A stretch of 64,000 bases of DNA from Microlunatus speluncae (GCF_009299835.1 NZ_VKCZ01000003.1:521450-585449); one strand, 5' to 3'. Shown: positions 42,199-51,381, numbered from the stretch's first letter. The notes: generated by a model from the letters alone, not told the origin. Numbers and translations are program-made.

Positions 42199-43259
42199 CG
42201 GTGCAAGCGCGGATGCAGGGGATCCTCGTTGTCCACAAGGGCATCGGCGAGCTTCTCGACCTCGCTCCCGATCCGGTAGGCCTCCTCATCCGGCCGATAA
42301 CGATCATCGAACCGCTTCCGCAGCGCCTCCGGTGACGGTTCGTCGGACCACAGGGCGTCCCGGACGACCATCCGTTCCCGCCGGGTGTCGATGCTGGTGT
42401 GCATCCAGATCCGGAAGTCCCACAGGTCCTCGAGCTCGGCATCGGTCAAGATCAACACGCCGTCGACCACGGCGATCCCGTTCTCCGGTACGGCCAGCCG
42501 CGGCCGGTCCAGCAGGCTGCGTCGGGTCCAACCGTCCCAGGAGCCGGTGCGCACCAGTCGATCACCACCCGGCCCGAGCGGCTCCAGCAGTTCCCGGCGC
42601 AGAGCGGGCCGGTCGTACATGCCGGCCACGCCGTCGGCGCTGCGCCGATCCGGCGGGATCTTGAAGAAGTCCGCGCAGGCCCGGACGGCCCAACGGCCCC
42701 GCCGGCGGAATTCGGCAGCCAGTTCGTCGGCCAGGGTCGACTTCCCGGCACCGGTGCCACCGTCCACCGCGATCTTGATCGGCTGATCATGATTCGTCGC
42801 GAGGACTTCATCGGCGAGCTCGGCGAGCAGGGCGGCCCGCTCCGGCGTCATCGGCGCGGCCGGCTCGGTCAGCGGCTCCAGCCGGCCCTCGGTGCGCAGC
42901 CCCATCGGCGTGATCCACCGGTCCGCCGGCAGTCGCCGGGCGGCGGCGACGGTGTCGTGGGCGACCCACTCCTCGGGCGTCTGTGGATCGGACAGCAACC
43001 GGCCCAGCCCGGCCGCGAGTTCCGCCCGCTCGGCCGCGGTCCAGCCGAGCCGGTCCAGTAAGGGATCAGGAGCAACGGCTTCCGGCAGACAGGAGCAGCA
43101 GGCCAGGGCCCACAGAAGATCATGACGGCATGCCTCATATCCGGTCTCCATCAGCGGCAGCAGGCCGACGATCCGTTCAAGATCATCTCGAGCCGCCCCG
43201 GCGGCCAGCACGAAGTCACGGTACGGGGCCGCGGAGTGCCGCTCGGTCAATAGGCTCAC
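42195..43259 (-). CDS. Uridine kinase-like P-loop protein with N-terminal extension
   Basis: A 354-aa protein. The C-terminal 210 residues form a uridine kinase/phosphoribulokinase-like domain: KIAVDGGTGAGKSTLADELA (P-loop), RACADFFKIPPDRRSADG (the D-F lid acid), AVVDGVLILTDAELEDLWDF (Walker B) and SIDTRRERMVVRD. About 130 N-terminal residues form a separate helical domain I do not recognise. GTG 43259 is chosen; a TAGGTT box lies 8 nt upstream on the minus strand. It starts 11 bp after the MFS stop. Confidence 0.75.
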   Translation of the reverse strand: MSLLTERHSAAPYRDFVLAAGAARDDLERIVGLLPLMETGYEACRHDLLWALACCSCLPEAVAPDPLLDRLGWTAAERAELAAGLGRLLSDPQTPEEWVAHDTVAAARRLPADRWITPMGLRTEGRLEPLTEPAAPMTPERAALLAELADEVLATNHDQPIKIAVDGGTGAGKSTLADELAAEFRRRGRWAVRACADFFKIPPDRRSADGVAGMYDRPALRRELLEPLGPGGDRLVRTGSWDGWTRRSLLDRPRLAVPENGIAVVDGVLILTDAELEDLWDFRIWMHTSIDTRRERMVVRDALWSDEPSPEALRKRFDDRYRPDEEAYRIGSEVEKLADALVDNEDPLHPRLHR

Positions 43260-43270
43260 AGCAGGCCAAC

Positions 43271-44500
43271 CTACCGGCCTCCGACACTCGACTCCTGCAG
43301 CAGCGCCGCCGGCTCGGGAGGTGCCGCCGGGCCCGCCGTCAGCTTCACCAGGACCGCAAAGGTGAGCACGACGGCAGCGGCGATCATCCAACCGGCGGTG
43401 AAGACGTCGGTCGCCTGGTGCAGCAACCCGAAGCTCAGCGAGAACGGCAGGAAGGCCATCCAGGACAGTGAGCTCACGCCGGACGCGACGCCGGCCCGGA
43501 TCGTCGACGGTACGGCGTCGTGCAGCAGGCTGGTGACGTGAATGCTGATCACCATGATCACCAGCACCAGGGCGATCTGGGACAGGATGGCGATCAGCAC
43601 GTTCCGGCTCATGATCAACCCGATCACCGACAGCACCGAGATGATCGCCGCGGCCGCGAGCACCAGCGGACGGTCCAGCCGCAGTCGGCCGGCCAGCAGC
43701 CCGCCGATGCCGATGCTGGCCATCAGCCCGGCCCAGGCCGGTCCGAAGATCATGGTCGCCGCCGAGAGCGCGACCAGCCACAGCGGCCCGAACTCGTACA
43801 AGGTGGTCAGCAGCACCGAGCTGAGCAAGGAGAGCAGCACGATCGGGCGCAGGGTGCCGGATCGGAGCAGGGTGGTCGCGGTCAGCCTCAGGTGCGCCCG
43901 CAGCGAGGTGCGCTGCTCCACCTGATGCTGGCGCGGCTCCTCGAAGCGCAGCAGCGCGATGATCGACAACGCCAGGATCGGCAGGGTCAGGAAGTACGTC
44001 ATCCGGGTCGAGGTCAGCTCGGCGATCCAGCCGCCGGCCAGCCCACTGCCGACCAGCGCGACGCTCTCGATCAGCCGGATCCGGCCGATCTGGCGCTGGA
44101 ATCCCTGACCGTCGCCGGTCACCTCCAGCACGGTGTCGTACACCATCGAATCGAGCGTGCCCGACGCCGTCGCGAAGTAGATGCCGAGCACCATGACGCT
44201 GAGGATGTACGTCGGCACGGTGCTGCTCAGCCCGGCGAGCAACACGCTGATCAGCGCGGCCACGGTGCCGATGATCAACATGCCGCGCCGGCTCCAGCGG
44301 TCGGCCAGCACCCCGGACGGGATCTCGATGATCGGCACCACCGCGGCATACGCGGCGACCATCAGGCCGATCGTCGCCGGCTGGAACCCGATCTCGTTCA
44401 TGAACAACTTCTCGATCGGCACCCAGAGCCCGAAGCCGGTCAGGAAGACGGCAAGGTGCAACGGGGCCAACCGCCGGATCAGCGCGCTATTTCGACTCAT
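43271..44500 (-). CDS. MFS transporter
   Basis: A 409-aa protein with 12 predicted helices. IPSGVLADRWSRRGMLIIG is the MFS loop motif; FATASGTLDSMVYDTV and LRRLAPL-type segments fit the MFS_1 group. ATG 44500 (MSRNSALIRRLAPL) is taken as start because the longer frame would run into the divergent sigma-factor promoter. The substrate is unknown. The kinase-like gene follows it on the same strand. Confidence 0.8.
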   Translation of the reverse strand: MSRNSALIRRLAPLHLAVFLTGFGLWVPIEKLFMNEIGFQPATIGLMVAAYAAVVPIIEIPSGVLADRWSRRGMLIIGTVAALISVLLAGLSSTVPTYILSVMVLGIYFATASGTLDSMVYDTVLEVTGDGQGFQRQIGRIRLIESVALVGSGLAGGWIAELTSTRMTYFLTLPILALSIIALLRFEEPRQHQVEQRTSLRAHLRLTATTLLRSGTLRPIVLLSLLSSVLLTTLYEFGPLWLVALSAATMIFGPAWAGLMASIGIGGLLAGRLRLDRPLVLAAAAIISVLSVIGLIMSRNVLIAILSQIALVLVIMVISIHVTSLLHDAVPSTIRAGVASGVSSLSWMAFLPFSLSFGLLHQATDVFTAGWMIAAAVVLTFAVLVKLTAGPAAPPEPAALLQESSVGGR

Positions 44501-44530
44501 GATTCCTAGTCCCCCGGGGCCGGGATTCGT

Positions 44531-44536
44531 TACAGT
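44531..44536 (+). promoter_or_regulatory. -10 box TACAGT of the sigma factor gene
   Basis: Seven nt before ATG 44544. ECF promoters often carry GTC-like -10s, so self-control is not obvious. Confidence 0.45.
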
Positions 44537-44543
44537 CCAAGCC

Positions 44544-45170
44544 ATGTCCGATCCCGCGCCCGACGAGCAACTGGTCGTCGCCGCGCTGCGGGCCGGTGAC
44601 GAGGAGGCGTTCGCCGGGCTGGTCCGGCGGCACCACGGATCGATGCTGCGTGTCGCCCTGCTCTACGTGGCCACCCGCGACTCGGCGGCCGAGGTGGTGC
44701 AGGAGACCTGGCTCGGCGTGCTGCGCGGGCTCGACCGGTTCGAGGGGCGCTCGTCACTGCGCACCTGGATCTTCCGGATCCTCACCAACACAGCGAAATC
44801 CCGCGGTCAGCGGGATCGCCGGACGGTGCCCTTCTCGTCCCTCGGTGACGAGGTGGACGCGACGGACGAGGAGTGGTTCCTGCCGGTCGATCATGCGGAG
44901 TGGCCGGGGCACTGGGCGGTGCTGCCGGAGCCGTGGCCCGAGGCCCGGTTGCTCGGCGCCGAGGTCCGGGAGCGGCTGGACCGGGCCATCGACACCCTGC
45001 CGGCGAGTCAGCGCGCCGTGATCACGTTGCGTGACGTGGAAGGCTGGGGATCGGCCGAGGTGTGTAACGTTCTGGAGCTCACCGAGACCAATCAACGGGT
45101 CCTGCTGCACCGTGCCCGGACCCGGGTGCGGAGTGAGCTGGCCGACTATCTGGGGGAGGAGGGGTCGTGA
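44544..45170 (+). CDS. ECF RNA polymerase sigma factor
   Basis: A 208-aa sigma-70 family protein with region 2 (EEAFAGLVRRHHGSMLRVAL, EVVQETWLGVLRGLDRFEGR, SLRTWIFRILTNTAKSR) and region 4 (LPASQRAVITLRDVEGWGSA, ETNQRVLLHRARTRVR). It directs RNA polymerase to a stress regulon. Its stop overlaps the start of the zinc-finger gene by 4 bp (GTGA), the usual sigma/anti-sigma coupling. Divergent from the MFS gene by 43 bp. Confidence 0.92.
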   Translation: MSDPAPDEQLVVAALRAGDEEAFAGLVRRHHGSMLRVALLYVATRDSAAEVVQETWLGVLRGLDRFEGRSSLRTWIFRILTNTAKSRGQRDRRTVPFSSLGDEVDATDEEWFLPVDHAEWPGHWAVLPEPWPEARLLGAEVRERLDRAIDTLPASQRAVITLRDVEGWGSAEVCNVLELTETNQRVLLHRARTRVRSELADYLGEEGS

Positions 45171-45415
45171 CTAGAGAAGAGCTGACCTGCCGTGAGTTGG
45201 TCGCGATCGTGACCGACTACCTGGACGGCGCGCTGACGGCCGAGGACACCCGCCGGTTCGACGGGCATCTGACCGGTTGCGACGGTTGCACGACCTACCT
45301 GGACCAGTTCCGGCAGACGATCGGCCTGGCCGGCCGGCTCGAGCCGACCGACCTGGAGCCGCGGGTACAGGACGAGCTGCTGTCCGCGTTCCGGAGCTGG
45401 AAGACGCGGGGCTGA
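45167..45415 (+). CDS. Zinc-finger anti-sigma-type protein (zf-HC2)
   Basis: An 82-aa protein with the anti-sigma zinc motif RFDGHLTGCDGCTTYLDQF (HxxxCxxC) after the helix CRELVAIVTDYLDGALTAED. It is translationally coupled to the ECF sigma gene, so it should bind and silence that sigma factor. There is no membrane helix or sensor domain, so signal sensing would have to be cytoplasmic, for example redox through the Cys-Zn site. Confidence 0.85.
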   Translation: MTREELTCRELVAIVTDYLDGALTAEDTRRFDGHLTGCDGCTTYLDQFRQTIGLAGRLEPTDLEPRVQDELLSAFRSWKTRG

Positions 45416-45423
45416 TCCCGTGA

Positions 45424-46674
45424 TCAGGTCGGGCGATGGTCCGGCGGCCGGCGCGGCACGCTGAAGCCGAGCAAGATCACCGCGACCGTCGCCAGCACGG
45501 CCAGCACCCCGAACATGGCCGGGTAGCCGCCGACCAGGATCGCCAGGGTGGTGCCGATCCACGGAGCCAGGGCCGACGCGAAGGTGACCGGCGCGGCCAG
45601 CACCCCGGAGATTCGGCCGTACGCCAGCGCACCCCACCGGTCCGGGACCGCCGTCGCCTGCAGCAGGGTGCCGATGCCGCGGGCCACGCCGGCGATCATG
45701 ACGATCACGATCAACGCCCCGGTAGGTCCCGGCACCAGGGCCAGGACTGCGGTGGTGATCGCGACCAGACCGAAGATGATCAAGGTACGGGCCCGGACGC
45801 CGATCCGCCGGGCCAGGGCCGGATAGAACATCCGGCCGGCGACCTGCCCGACTCCGCCGAGGCCCAGCGTCCACGCGGCCAGTGCACTGCTCAGACCGCG
45901 CTCCGTCAGCAGCGCGACCAGGTTGATCAACACCGCGAACGTGGCGATCGACGCCAGGGTCAGTCCTGCGGTGAGGAACCAGAACTCGCGGCTCCGTTGC
46001 ACGGTGGCGACGTGCCGGTCGAGATCGACCGCCGCGTGCGCCGCCGGGGCGATGTCCGCCGGCCACCGCCGGCGCAGCACGATCGCGTGCACCGGGATGG
46101 TGATCACCGCCAGCCCGATGGCCAGCACCGTCAGCACCCCGCGCCAGTCGAGCACGCTGTTCAGCGCGTCGGTGAGCGGCGCGAACACGGTGCTGGCCAG
46201 CCCGGCGACCAGGGTCACGGCGGTCAGGGCGCGCACCCGGCGGGATCCGTACCAGCGGGTCAGGGCGGCGAACGCGGCCTGATACAGGATTCCGGCCATC
46301 GCCACCCCGGCCAGCAGCCAGCCGACGGCGAAGATGATCAGGTTCGGCGACCAGGCGATCACCACGCAGGCCGCCGTCGCCAGCACCGACCCGATCGTCA
46401 TGATCGCTCGCGGCCCGTGCCGATCAAGCAACCGACCGACCGGGATGCCGACGATCGCGGCCACCACCAGCGCCCCGGAGAACGCGGCCGTGGTCAGCGA
46501 CGGCGACCAGCCGGTGTCGGCGCGGATCGACGGCGCCAGCACCGGGAACGCGTAGTAGAGCACACCCCAGCTGACGATCTCGGTAACGCAGAGACCGGTC
46601 AGCACCGCGCCGAGGCGTGGCTGCCTCGGTCCGTCACCCGCCTCCGGCCCGTCCATCCCCGCCATTGTCGCCAC
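45424..46674 (-). CDS. MFS transporter
   Basis: A 416-aa membrane protein with 12 helices. VGRLLDRHGPRAIMTIGSVL is the MFS loop motif; ITEIVSWGVLYYAFPVLAP-like and GWSPSLTTAAFSGALV segments resemble the monocarboxylate/oxalate-type MFS branch. The frame begins at GTG 46674; ATG 46665 or 46656 are equally possible since no ribosome site is clear. Converges on the anti-sigma gene with 8 bp between stops. Confidence 0.8.
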   Translation of the reverse strand: MATMAGMDGPEAGDGPRQPRLGAVLTGLCVTEIVSWGVLYYAFPVLAPSIRADTGWSPSLTTAAFSGALVVAAIVGIPVGRLLDRHGPRAIMTIGSVLATAACVVIAWSPNLIIFAVGWLLAGVAMAGILYQAAFAALTRWYGSRRVRALTAVTLVAGLASTVFAPLTDALNSVLDWRGVLTVLAIGLAVITIPVHAIVLRRRWPADIAPAAHAAVDLDRHVATVQRSREFWFLTAGLTLASIATFAVLINLVALLTERGLSSALAAWTLGLGGVGQVAGRMFYPALARRIGVRARTLIIFGLVAITTAVLALVPGPTGALIVIVMIAGVARGIGTLLQATAVPDRWGALAYGRISGVLAAPVTFASALAPWIGTTLAILVGGYPAMFGVLAVLATVAVILLGFSVPRRPPDHRPT

Positions 46675-46730
46675 CGGCCGACCGGAGGCCGGCGCCGGGG
46701 CTCAGGGAACGGCCACCCCGAGCGCCCCGA

Positions 46731-49238
46731 TCAACCGAGATCGTTCAGGACGGCCCAGGGATCCGAGCCGGAGCCGCTGTCCAGGGCGGTGATCCGGCGG
46801 CGCAGGGTCCACTGCTGACCGGCGGCCAGGGTGATCTCGCGCAGACTCATGATCCAGTTGCCGTTGCCGTAACCGAGGAAGTCGGCGTCGTCGTACACGA
46901 TGCCGTAGACCTGCCGATCACTGCCTGTCATCCCGATCCACGGACCGTCGGGCGCATAGTCGGCCGGGCTCCCGTACGGCGTCGCGATGGTGCCGTGGCC
47001 GGGCACGCCGCTGCGCTGGCCGGGGCCGTCATGATCAACGGCGTCGCCGCACCAGACGGTGATCGGTGCGGTGCCGGTGTTGTCGATCTTGGTCTCGACG
47101 GTGATCCACGGATCCTCGGCGCCGACCGCATAGGTCGTGGTCACGGCCAGGGCTGCGGCCTCGGCGGCCCGGCCGGTGGTGGTGATCATGGCCCGGTCGC
47201 CGTCAACGGTCACCGCGTCGCAGCGGACCAGGCCGCGCTGCCAGGCCTCGGTCCCGGTCGGCCGGCTGGTCGCCACCAGACCGAGGTTGATCCAGTCGAG
47301 TTGATCAAGGTGGCCGACCGCGGCCAGGTTGATCGGCTTGCCCGGGGTCGCGCCGGGCAACTGACCGTCGGCGAACTCGCGGGCGACGGTCATCGCCAGT
47401 GACCCGTTGCCGATCATGGCGTCCCGGCTGCTGCCCTCCGAGTTCGGCCCCGGCAGGTAACGCCCGGTCGCCGCATACGGCTGGTCGTCGCGATCAAGAT
47501 CGAAATCCCCGTCCACGGTGCCGCCCGAACCGACGGTGACCGGCCGACTGCTCGACCGGTAGCCGACGGCGTGCGCCTCCAGCGTGTAACTGCCCGGCGG
47601 CACGAACAGGTTCCACCGCCCGGCCGCGTCGGTCCAACGGCGGACCAGCACCGAGCCGTCGCCGCGCCGGACCAGCAGCTCGGCGTTGACCAGCGGATCA
47701 TCGCCGGAGACGATCGTGCCGGCGATGCCGTCGCCGCCGCCGACCTGGTTCGCCCCCGGCTCGCCGTCGCGCACCTCGAAGCTGGCCAGCGTGTACGCCG
47801 GCGAGGCGCCGTCGCCCGGATTGAGCACGATCCGCAGGTCCGACGTCCAGCGCTCCGGAGTGATCTCGCACAGCGTGTAGCCGCGATAGCCGCCCTCGTA
47901 CAGCTTGACGTGCGGATTGGCCGGCAGCCCCTGGCGCACCGCGGCGTCCCAGCCGATCCCGGAGGAGATCGACGTCGCGACGAACTCGCTGGCCAGCACC
48001 TCCGACCGCGGGTCGTCGAAGTCGGCCAGCACGTCGTTGACCCAGGCCGAATGCCAGTCGCCGCCGATGATCACCGGGTTGGACGGGCGGTGGGTGGCGA
48101 GGGTGTCCAGGATCCTTTGCCGGGCAGCCGGATAGCCGTCCCACTGATCAAGGTTGTACGCCAGCCCGGGACCAAGATCATAATCGAACCGGGAGAAGAT
48201 CGTCTGCTGCGCGATCACGTTCCACCGGGCGTTGGAGGTCTTCAGCCCGGTCAGCAACCAGCGCTCCTGCTCCGGCCCGGTCAGGGTGCGATCGTCCTCG
48301 TACACCTCGTCGCAGGGTGGCGTGTTCATGCCGTCGCCGCAGGCCTGATCACTGCGATACTGCCGGGTGTCCAGCACCGAGAACTCGGCCAGCCGGCCCC
48401 AGCGGAAGCGGCGATAGACCTGCCAGTCCGAACCCTTCGGCTGCGTCCGCATCGGCAGGTGCTCGTAGTAGGCCTGGAACGCGTTGGCCTGCCGCTCGTC
48501 CCAGGGAGTGCCGTCCGGGCTGCCCTGATGATCATCGGCCCAGTTGTTGAGCACCTCGTGGTCGTCCCAGACCGTGATGAACGGGAACCGGGCGTGGGCG
48601 TCGCGCAGATCGGGCGAGCTCTTGTAGAGCGCGTGCAGCCGGCGGAATTCGGCCAAGCTGCCGGCGGCCGTTTCATAGATGTAGTCGCCGAGATGCAGCA
48701 CCAGATCAAGGTCCTGCTCGGCCAGGTCGCGGTAGGCGGAGTAGCGGCCGCCGGCCCAGGCCTGGCAGGACGCGAACGCGAAGCGGAGCCGGTCGGCCCG
48801 CTGCTGCGGCAGCGGCAGGGTCCGGGTCCGGCCGACCCGGCTGGTCGCGCCGTCGACGGAGAACCGATACCAGTGCCAGGTGTCCGGCCGCAGCTTGTCG
48901 GCGACCACCTGCACCGAGTGGGCCCGATCAGGCCGCGCCTGGGCGACCCCGCTGCGGACGATCTGTTGGAACCCTTCGTCCCGGGCGACCTCCCAGCCGA
49001 CCTTGATCACCTGGTTCGGCATCCCGCCGCCGGCGGCCGGATCGTTGGCCAGCCGGGTCCAGAGTGCGACGCTGCTCGCGTCCGGGTCGGCCGATGCGAC
49101 ACCGAGGGTGAACGGGGCCGGGTCGAGATCGGCCGCCGCGGCGGTCTCCTGCCACAGTGCCTGCGCGCCGAGCGTCGTCGCCGTCGCGCCGCCGGCCAGC
49201 ACGAGGAAGCGCCGCCGGTCCAACAGATTCGTGATCAT
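46731..49238 (-). CDS. PhoD-type alkaline phosphatase with carboxypeptidase-regulatory-like and C-terminal domains
   Basis: An 835-aa exported enzyme. DRRRFLVLAGGATATTLGAQ is a twin-arginine signal. The N-terminal Fn3-like PhoD_N domain is followed by the metallophosphatase core: FAFASCQAW, LHLGDYIYE, TVWDDHEVLNNWADD and IIGGDWHSAWVND carry the Fe/Ca ligands. Residues of about 510-590 form a carboxypeptidase-regulatory-like domain (TDAAGRWNLFVPPGSYTLEA), then a beta-rich part of about 240 residues. Typical PhoD has about 520 aa, so the tail is extra. ATG 49238 has AGGGGGA 5 nt upstream. Releases phosphate from phosphodi/monoesters outside the cell. Confidence 0.88.
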   Translation of the reverse strand: MITNLLDRRRFLVLAGGATATTLGAQALWQETAAAADLDPAPFTLGVASADPDASSVALWTRLANDPAAGGGMPNQVIKVGWEVARDEGFQQIVRSGVAQARPDRAHSVQVVADKLRPDTWHWYRFSVDGATSRVGRTRTLPLPQQRADRLRFAFASCQAWAGGRYSAYRDLAEQDLDLVLHLGDYIYETAAGSLAEFRRLHALYKSSPDLRDAHARFPFITVWDDHEVLNNWADDHQGSPDGTPWDERQANAFQAYYEHLPMRTQPKGSDWQVYRRFRWGRLAEFSVLDTRQYRSDQACGDGMNTPPCDEVYEDDRTLTGPEQERWLLTGLKTSNARWNVIAQQTIFSRFDYDLGPGLAYNLDQWDGYPAARQRILDTLATHRPSNPVIIGGDWHSAWVNDVLADFDDPRSEVLASEFVATSISSGIGWDAAVRQGLPANPHVKLYEGGYRGYTLCEITPERWTSDLRIVLNPGDGASPAYTLASFEVRDGEPGANQVGGGDGIAGTIVSGDDPLVNAELLVRRGDGSVLVRRWTDAAGRWNLFVPPGSYTLEAHAVGYRSSSRPVTVGSGGTVDGDFDLDRDDQPYAATGRYLPGPNSEGSSRDAMIGNGSLAMTVAREFADGQLPGATPGKPINLAAVGHLDQLDWINLGLVATSRPTGTEAWQRGLVRCDAVTVDGDRAMITTTGRAAEAAALAVTTTYAVGAEDPWITVETKIDNTGTAPITVWCGDAVDHDGPGQRSGVPGHGTIATPYGSPADYAPDGPWIGMTGSDRQVYGIVYDDADFLGYGNGNWIMSLREITLAAGQQWTLRRRITALDSGSGSDPWAVLNDLG

Positions 49239-49356
49239 GTCATCCCCCTGAGTTGCCACAACCCTGTCGCAGGTTGGTGTCCGGATGGCAACATCGACGT
49301 TTCCATTCGCTTTCCTGAGACACCGAGTCCTCGGCGGGGTGGTGCAGGATGGGGCC

Positions 49357-50052
49357 GTGACCTCGCCCGAATCCGCCGCCGCGGCGATCGCCGAGTCCAT
49401 GATCGAGATCCCGGGCGGCCGGATCATGCTGCGCGACGAGGGCACCGGCCGGGCCTGGTTCGTCGACCTGGAGCCGTACGCCCTCGCCGCCCGGCCGATC
49501 ACCCGGGCCGACGTCCGCGCGCTGGGGCGCGAGCCGGTCGGGCCGGGCGGGCCGCAGGCGCCGGTCACCGAGCTCTCCTGGCTCGACGCGATCGACCTCT
49601 GCAATCACCTCTCGGTCACCGCCGGCCTGCAGCCCTGCTACCGGACGGGTGCCGACCCCGACGGGCTGGACGTGACCTGGGATCGGTCGGCGGACGGTTA
49701 CCGGCTGCCGACCGAGGCCGAATGGGAGTACTCCTGCCGGGCCGGCGACCCGGGCGTCCGGTACGGCGACCTGGACGAGATCGCCTGGCATCGCGGCAAT
49801 TCCGGCGGTGCGCCGCACCCCGTGGCGACCCGCGCGCCGAACGCCTGGCGGCTGTTCGACCTGATCGGCAACGTCTGGGAATGGTGTTGGGATCACTACG
49901 ATCCCGAGGTGTACGGGCCGTACCGGGTCTTTCGCGGCGGCGGTTGGAATGATCAACCGCGGGCCTGTCGTGCCTCCTGCCGGCGGAAGAGCCACCCCAG
50001 CTTCCGGATGGACGACCTCGGCTTCAGGGTGGCTCGCGTCGCCGGGTGTTGA
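49357..50052 (+). CDS. Formylglycine-generating-enzyme (SUMF1) family protein lacking the usual cysteine
   Basis: A 231-aa protein with the FGE-sulfatase fold: MIEIPGGRIMLRDE, YRLPTEAEWEYSCRAG, GNVWEWCWDHYDP, RVFRGGGWNDQPRACRAS and GFRVARVAG. Catalytic FGE has GFRCA in the last motif, where the Cys binds copper; here it is GFRVA. It is therefore more likely one of the many non-sulfatase FGE-fold proteins. GTG 49357 is preferred (GGATGGGG upstream). Divergent from the PhoD gene by 118 bp. Confidence 0.75.
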   Translation: MTSPESAAAAIAESMIEIPGGRIMLRDEGTGRAWFVDLEPYALAARPITRADVRALGREPVGPGGPQAPVTELSWLDAIDLCNHLSVTAGLQPCYRTGADPDGLDVTWDRSADGYRLPTEAEWEYSCRAGDPGVRYGDLDEIAWHRGNSGGAPHPVATRAPNAWRLFDLIGNVWEWCWDHYDPEVYGPYRVFRGGGWNDQPRACRASCRRKSHPSFRMDDLGFRVARVAGC

Positions 50053-50439
50053 TCAGCCGGCCAGGAAGGATTCGGCCAGCTTGCGCGGTGCCTTGGCCAG
50101 CCAGGCGTCGGTGATCAACTCGCGCAGCTCCTTGCGGTCGATCGCCTCGAGTTGGATCAGTACGGCGGCGTACCCATCGAAGTGCGGGATGGTGAAGACG
50201 GCCGCCGAGCTGCCGGCCAGCACGCCCTCCTTCTCGGCCAGGTCGCCGACCACGACGGCGAAGATCGGCCCGCTCGGTGGGGTCTCGTCGCCGAACCGCT
50301 TGAGGTCGGCCTTGCTGAAGCCGCGGTGCCAGGCGAAGGCCTTGCCGCCGACGAACCAGGTCGGCTGCCCGTGCCGCTCGCCGGTGGTCACCTCGGGCAG
50401 CCCGGCGACGATCTTCTCGACATCCTTGACGGTCGCCAT
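50053..50439 (-). CDS. MmcQ/YjbR family DNA-binding-type protein
   Basis: A 128-aa protein of the MmcQ/YjbR-like fold: VEKIVAGLPEVTTGERHGQP, TWFVGGKAFAWHR and LIQLEAIDRKELRELITDAW are its conserved strands and helices. Function unknown; some members bind DNA. It lies end to end with the FGE-like gene. Appears leaderless. Confidence 0.8.
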   Translation of the reverse strand: MATVKDVEKIVAGLPEVTTGERHGQPTWFVGGKAFAWHRGFSKADLKRFGDETPPSGPIFAVVVGDLAEKEGVLAGSSAAVFTIPHFDGYAAVLIQLEAIDRKELRELITDAWLAKAPRKLAESFLAG

Positions 50440-50445
50440 GCCCCG

Positions 50446-50451
50446 ACCTTA
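50446..50451 (-). promoter_or_regulatory. -10 box TAAGGT of the MmcQ/YjbR gene
   Basis: Minus strand, 6 nt before ATG 50439. It overlaps the end of the DapA-family gene. Confidence 0.5.
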
Positions 50452-51354
50452 CGCCCGGATCGGGCGGGGGAGGAGGGAGTCGAGGGCGGCGGCGAGGGTG
50501 GCGCGGGCTTCGTCGGTGAGCGGGGCGGCCGGGGGTACGAGGGCGTCGGAGCAGATGCCGGCCCAGGCCAGAGCCGCCTTCCAACCGGCCGGCGGCTGAC
50601 CGGCGCGGCAGGCCTGGACGATCGTCGAGAGCAGTCGCTGGGTGCCTTCGGCGGTGCCAAGATCACCGGCCTTGACCGCGTCGAAGACGATCCGGCCGAG
50701 GTCCGGCACCAGGTTCATCCCGGCGGCGATCATGCCGTCCGCGCCGAGCACCAGGGAGGCCAGCAGCAGGGTGTCGCTGCCGGTGAGCACCGCGAAGTCG
50801 GCGTCGGCCGTGGCGTGCAGCACCAGTTGCAGATATTCGAGATCGCGGCTGCTGTCCTTGATCCCGATCACCCCGGGCAGCGCGGCCAACTCGGCCACCG
50901 CCGCCGGCGCGATGCTGATCTTGGTGAACACCGGGATGTTGTAGAGCACCAGCGGGCAGTCGGTGTGTTCGGTCACCGTCCGATACCAGGCCACCACCTC
51001 GGCCGGGGCCTGCGGATAGTACGCGGGCGGGGCCAGCAATACCGCGCTCGCGCCGGCCGCGGCCAGGTCGTTGACCTCGGCGATCGCGTCGGGCAGGTTC
51101 AGCGACGAGGCGCCCGGCAGCACCACCCGGTCGGGTCCGACCCGTTCCCGTACGGTCTGCAAGATCGTCAACCGCTGCGCGCGGGTCAGCCGCGGCCCCT
51201 CGCCCGTTGACCCGGTCGGGCAGATCGCGTCGATCCCGCCGCCGACGACCCGGTCCACCAGTCGCTCCAGCCCAGCCGGGTCGAGGTGACCGGTGCCGGG
51301 ATCGATCGGCGTGGCCAGCGCGACGTGCACTCCGTGCAATCCCTGAACGTCCAC
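50449..51354 (-). CDS. Dihydrodipicolinate synthase family protein
   Basis: A 301-aa TIM-barrel Schiff-base aldolase/lyase of the DapA/NanA family. CPTGSTGEGPRLTRAQR is the pyruvate-binding block, LVLYNIPVF carries the catalytic Tyr, and VIGIKDSSRDLEY carries the Schiff-base Lys. Substrate-side residues do not settle whether it acts in lysine synthesis or sugar-acid breakdown; a position away from lysine genes favours the latter. GTG 51354 has GAGGAGG 5 nt upstream, so the frame start at 51378 is rejected. Confidence 0.85.
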   Translation of the reverse strand: MDVQGLHGVHVALATPIDPGTGHLDPAGLERLVDRVVGGGIDAICPTGSTGEGPRLTRAQRLTILQTVRERVGPDRVVLPGASSLNLPDAIAEVNDLAAAGASAVLLAPPAYYPQAPAEVVAWYRTVTEHTDCPLVLYNIPVFTKISIAPAAVAELAALPGVIGIKDSSRDLEYLQLVLHATADADFAVLTGSDTLLLASLVLGADGMIAAGMNLVPDLGRIVFDAVKAGDLGTAEGTQRLLSTIVQACRAGQPPAGWKAALAWAGICSDALVPPAAPLTDEARATLAAALDSLLPRPIRA

Positions 51355-51381
51355 CGTCGCCTCCTCGTCGTCGACCACCCC

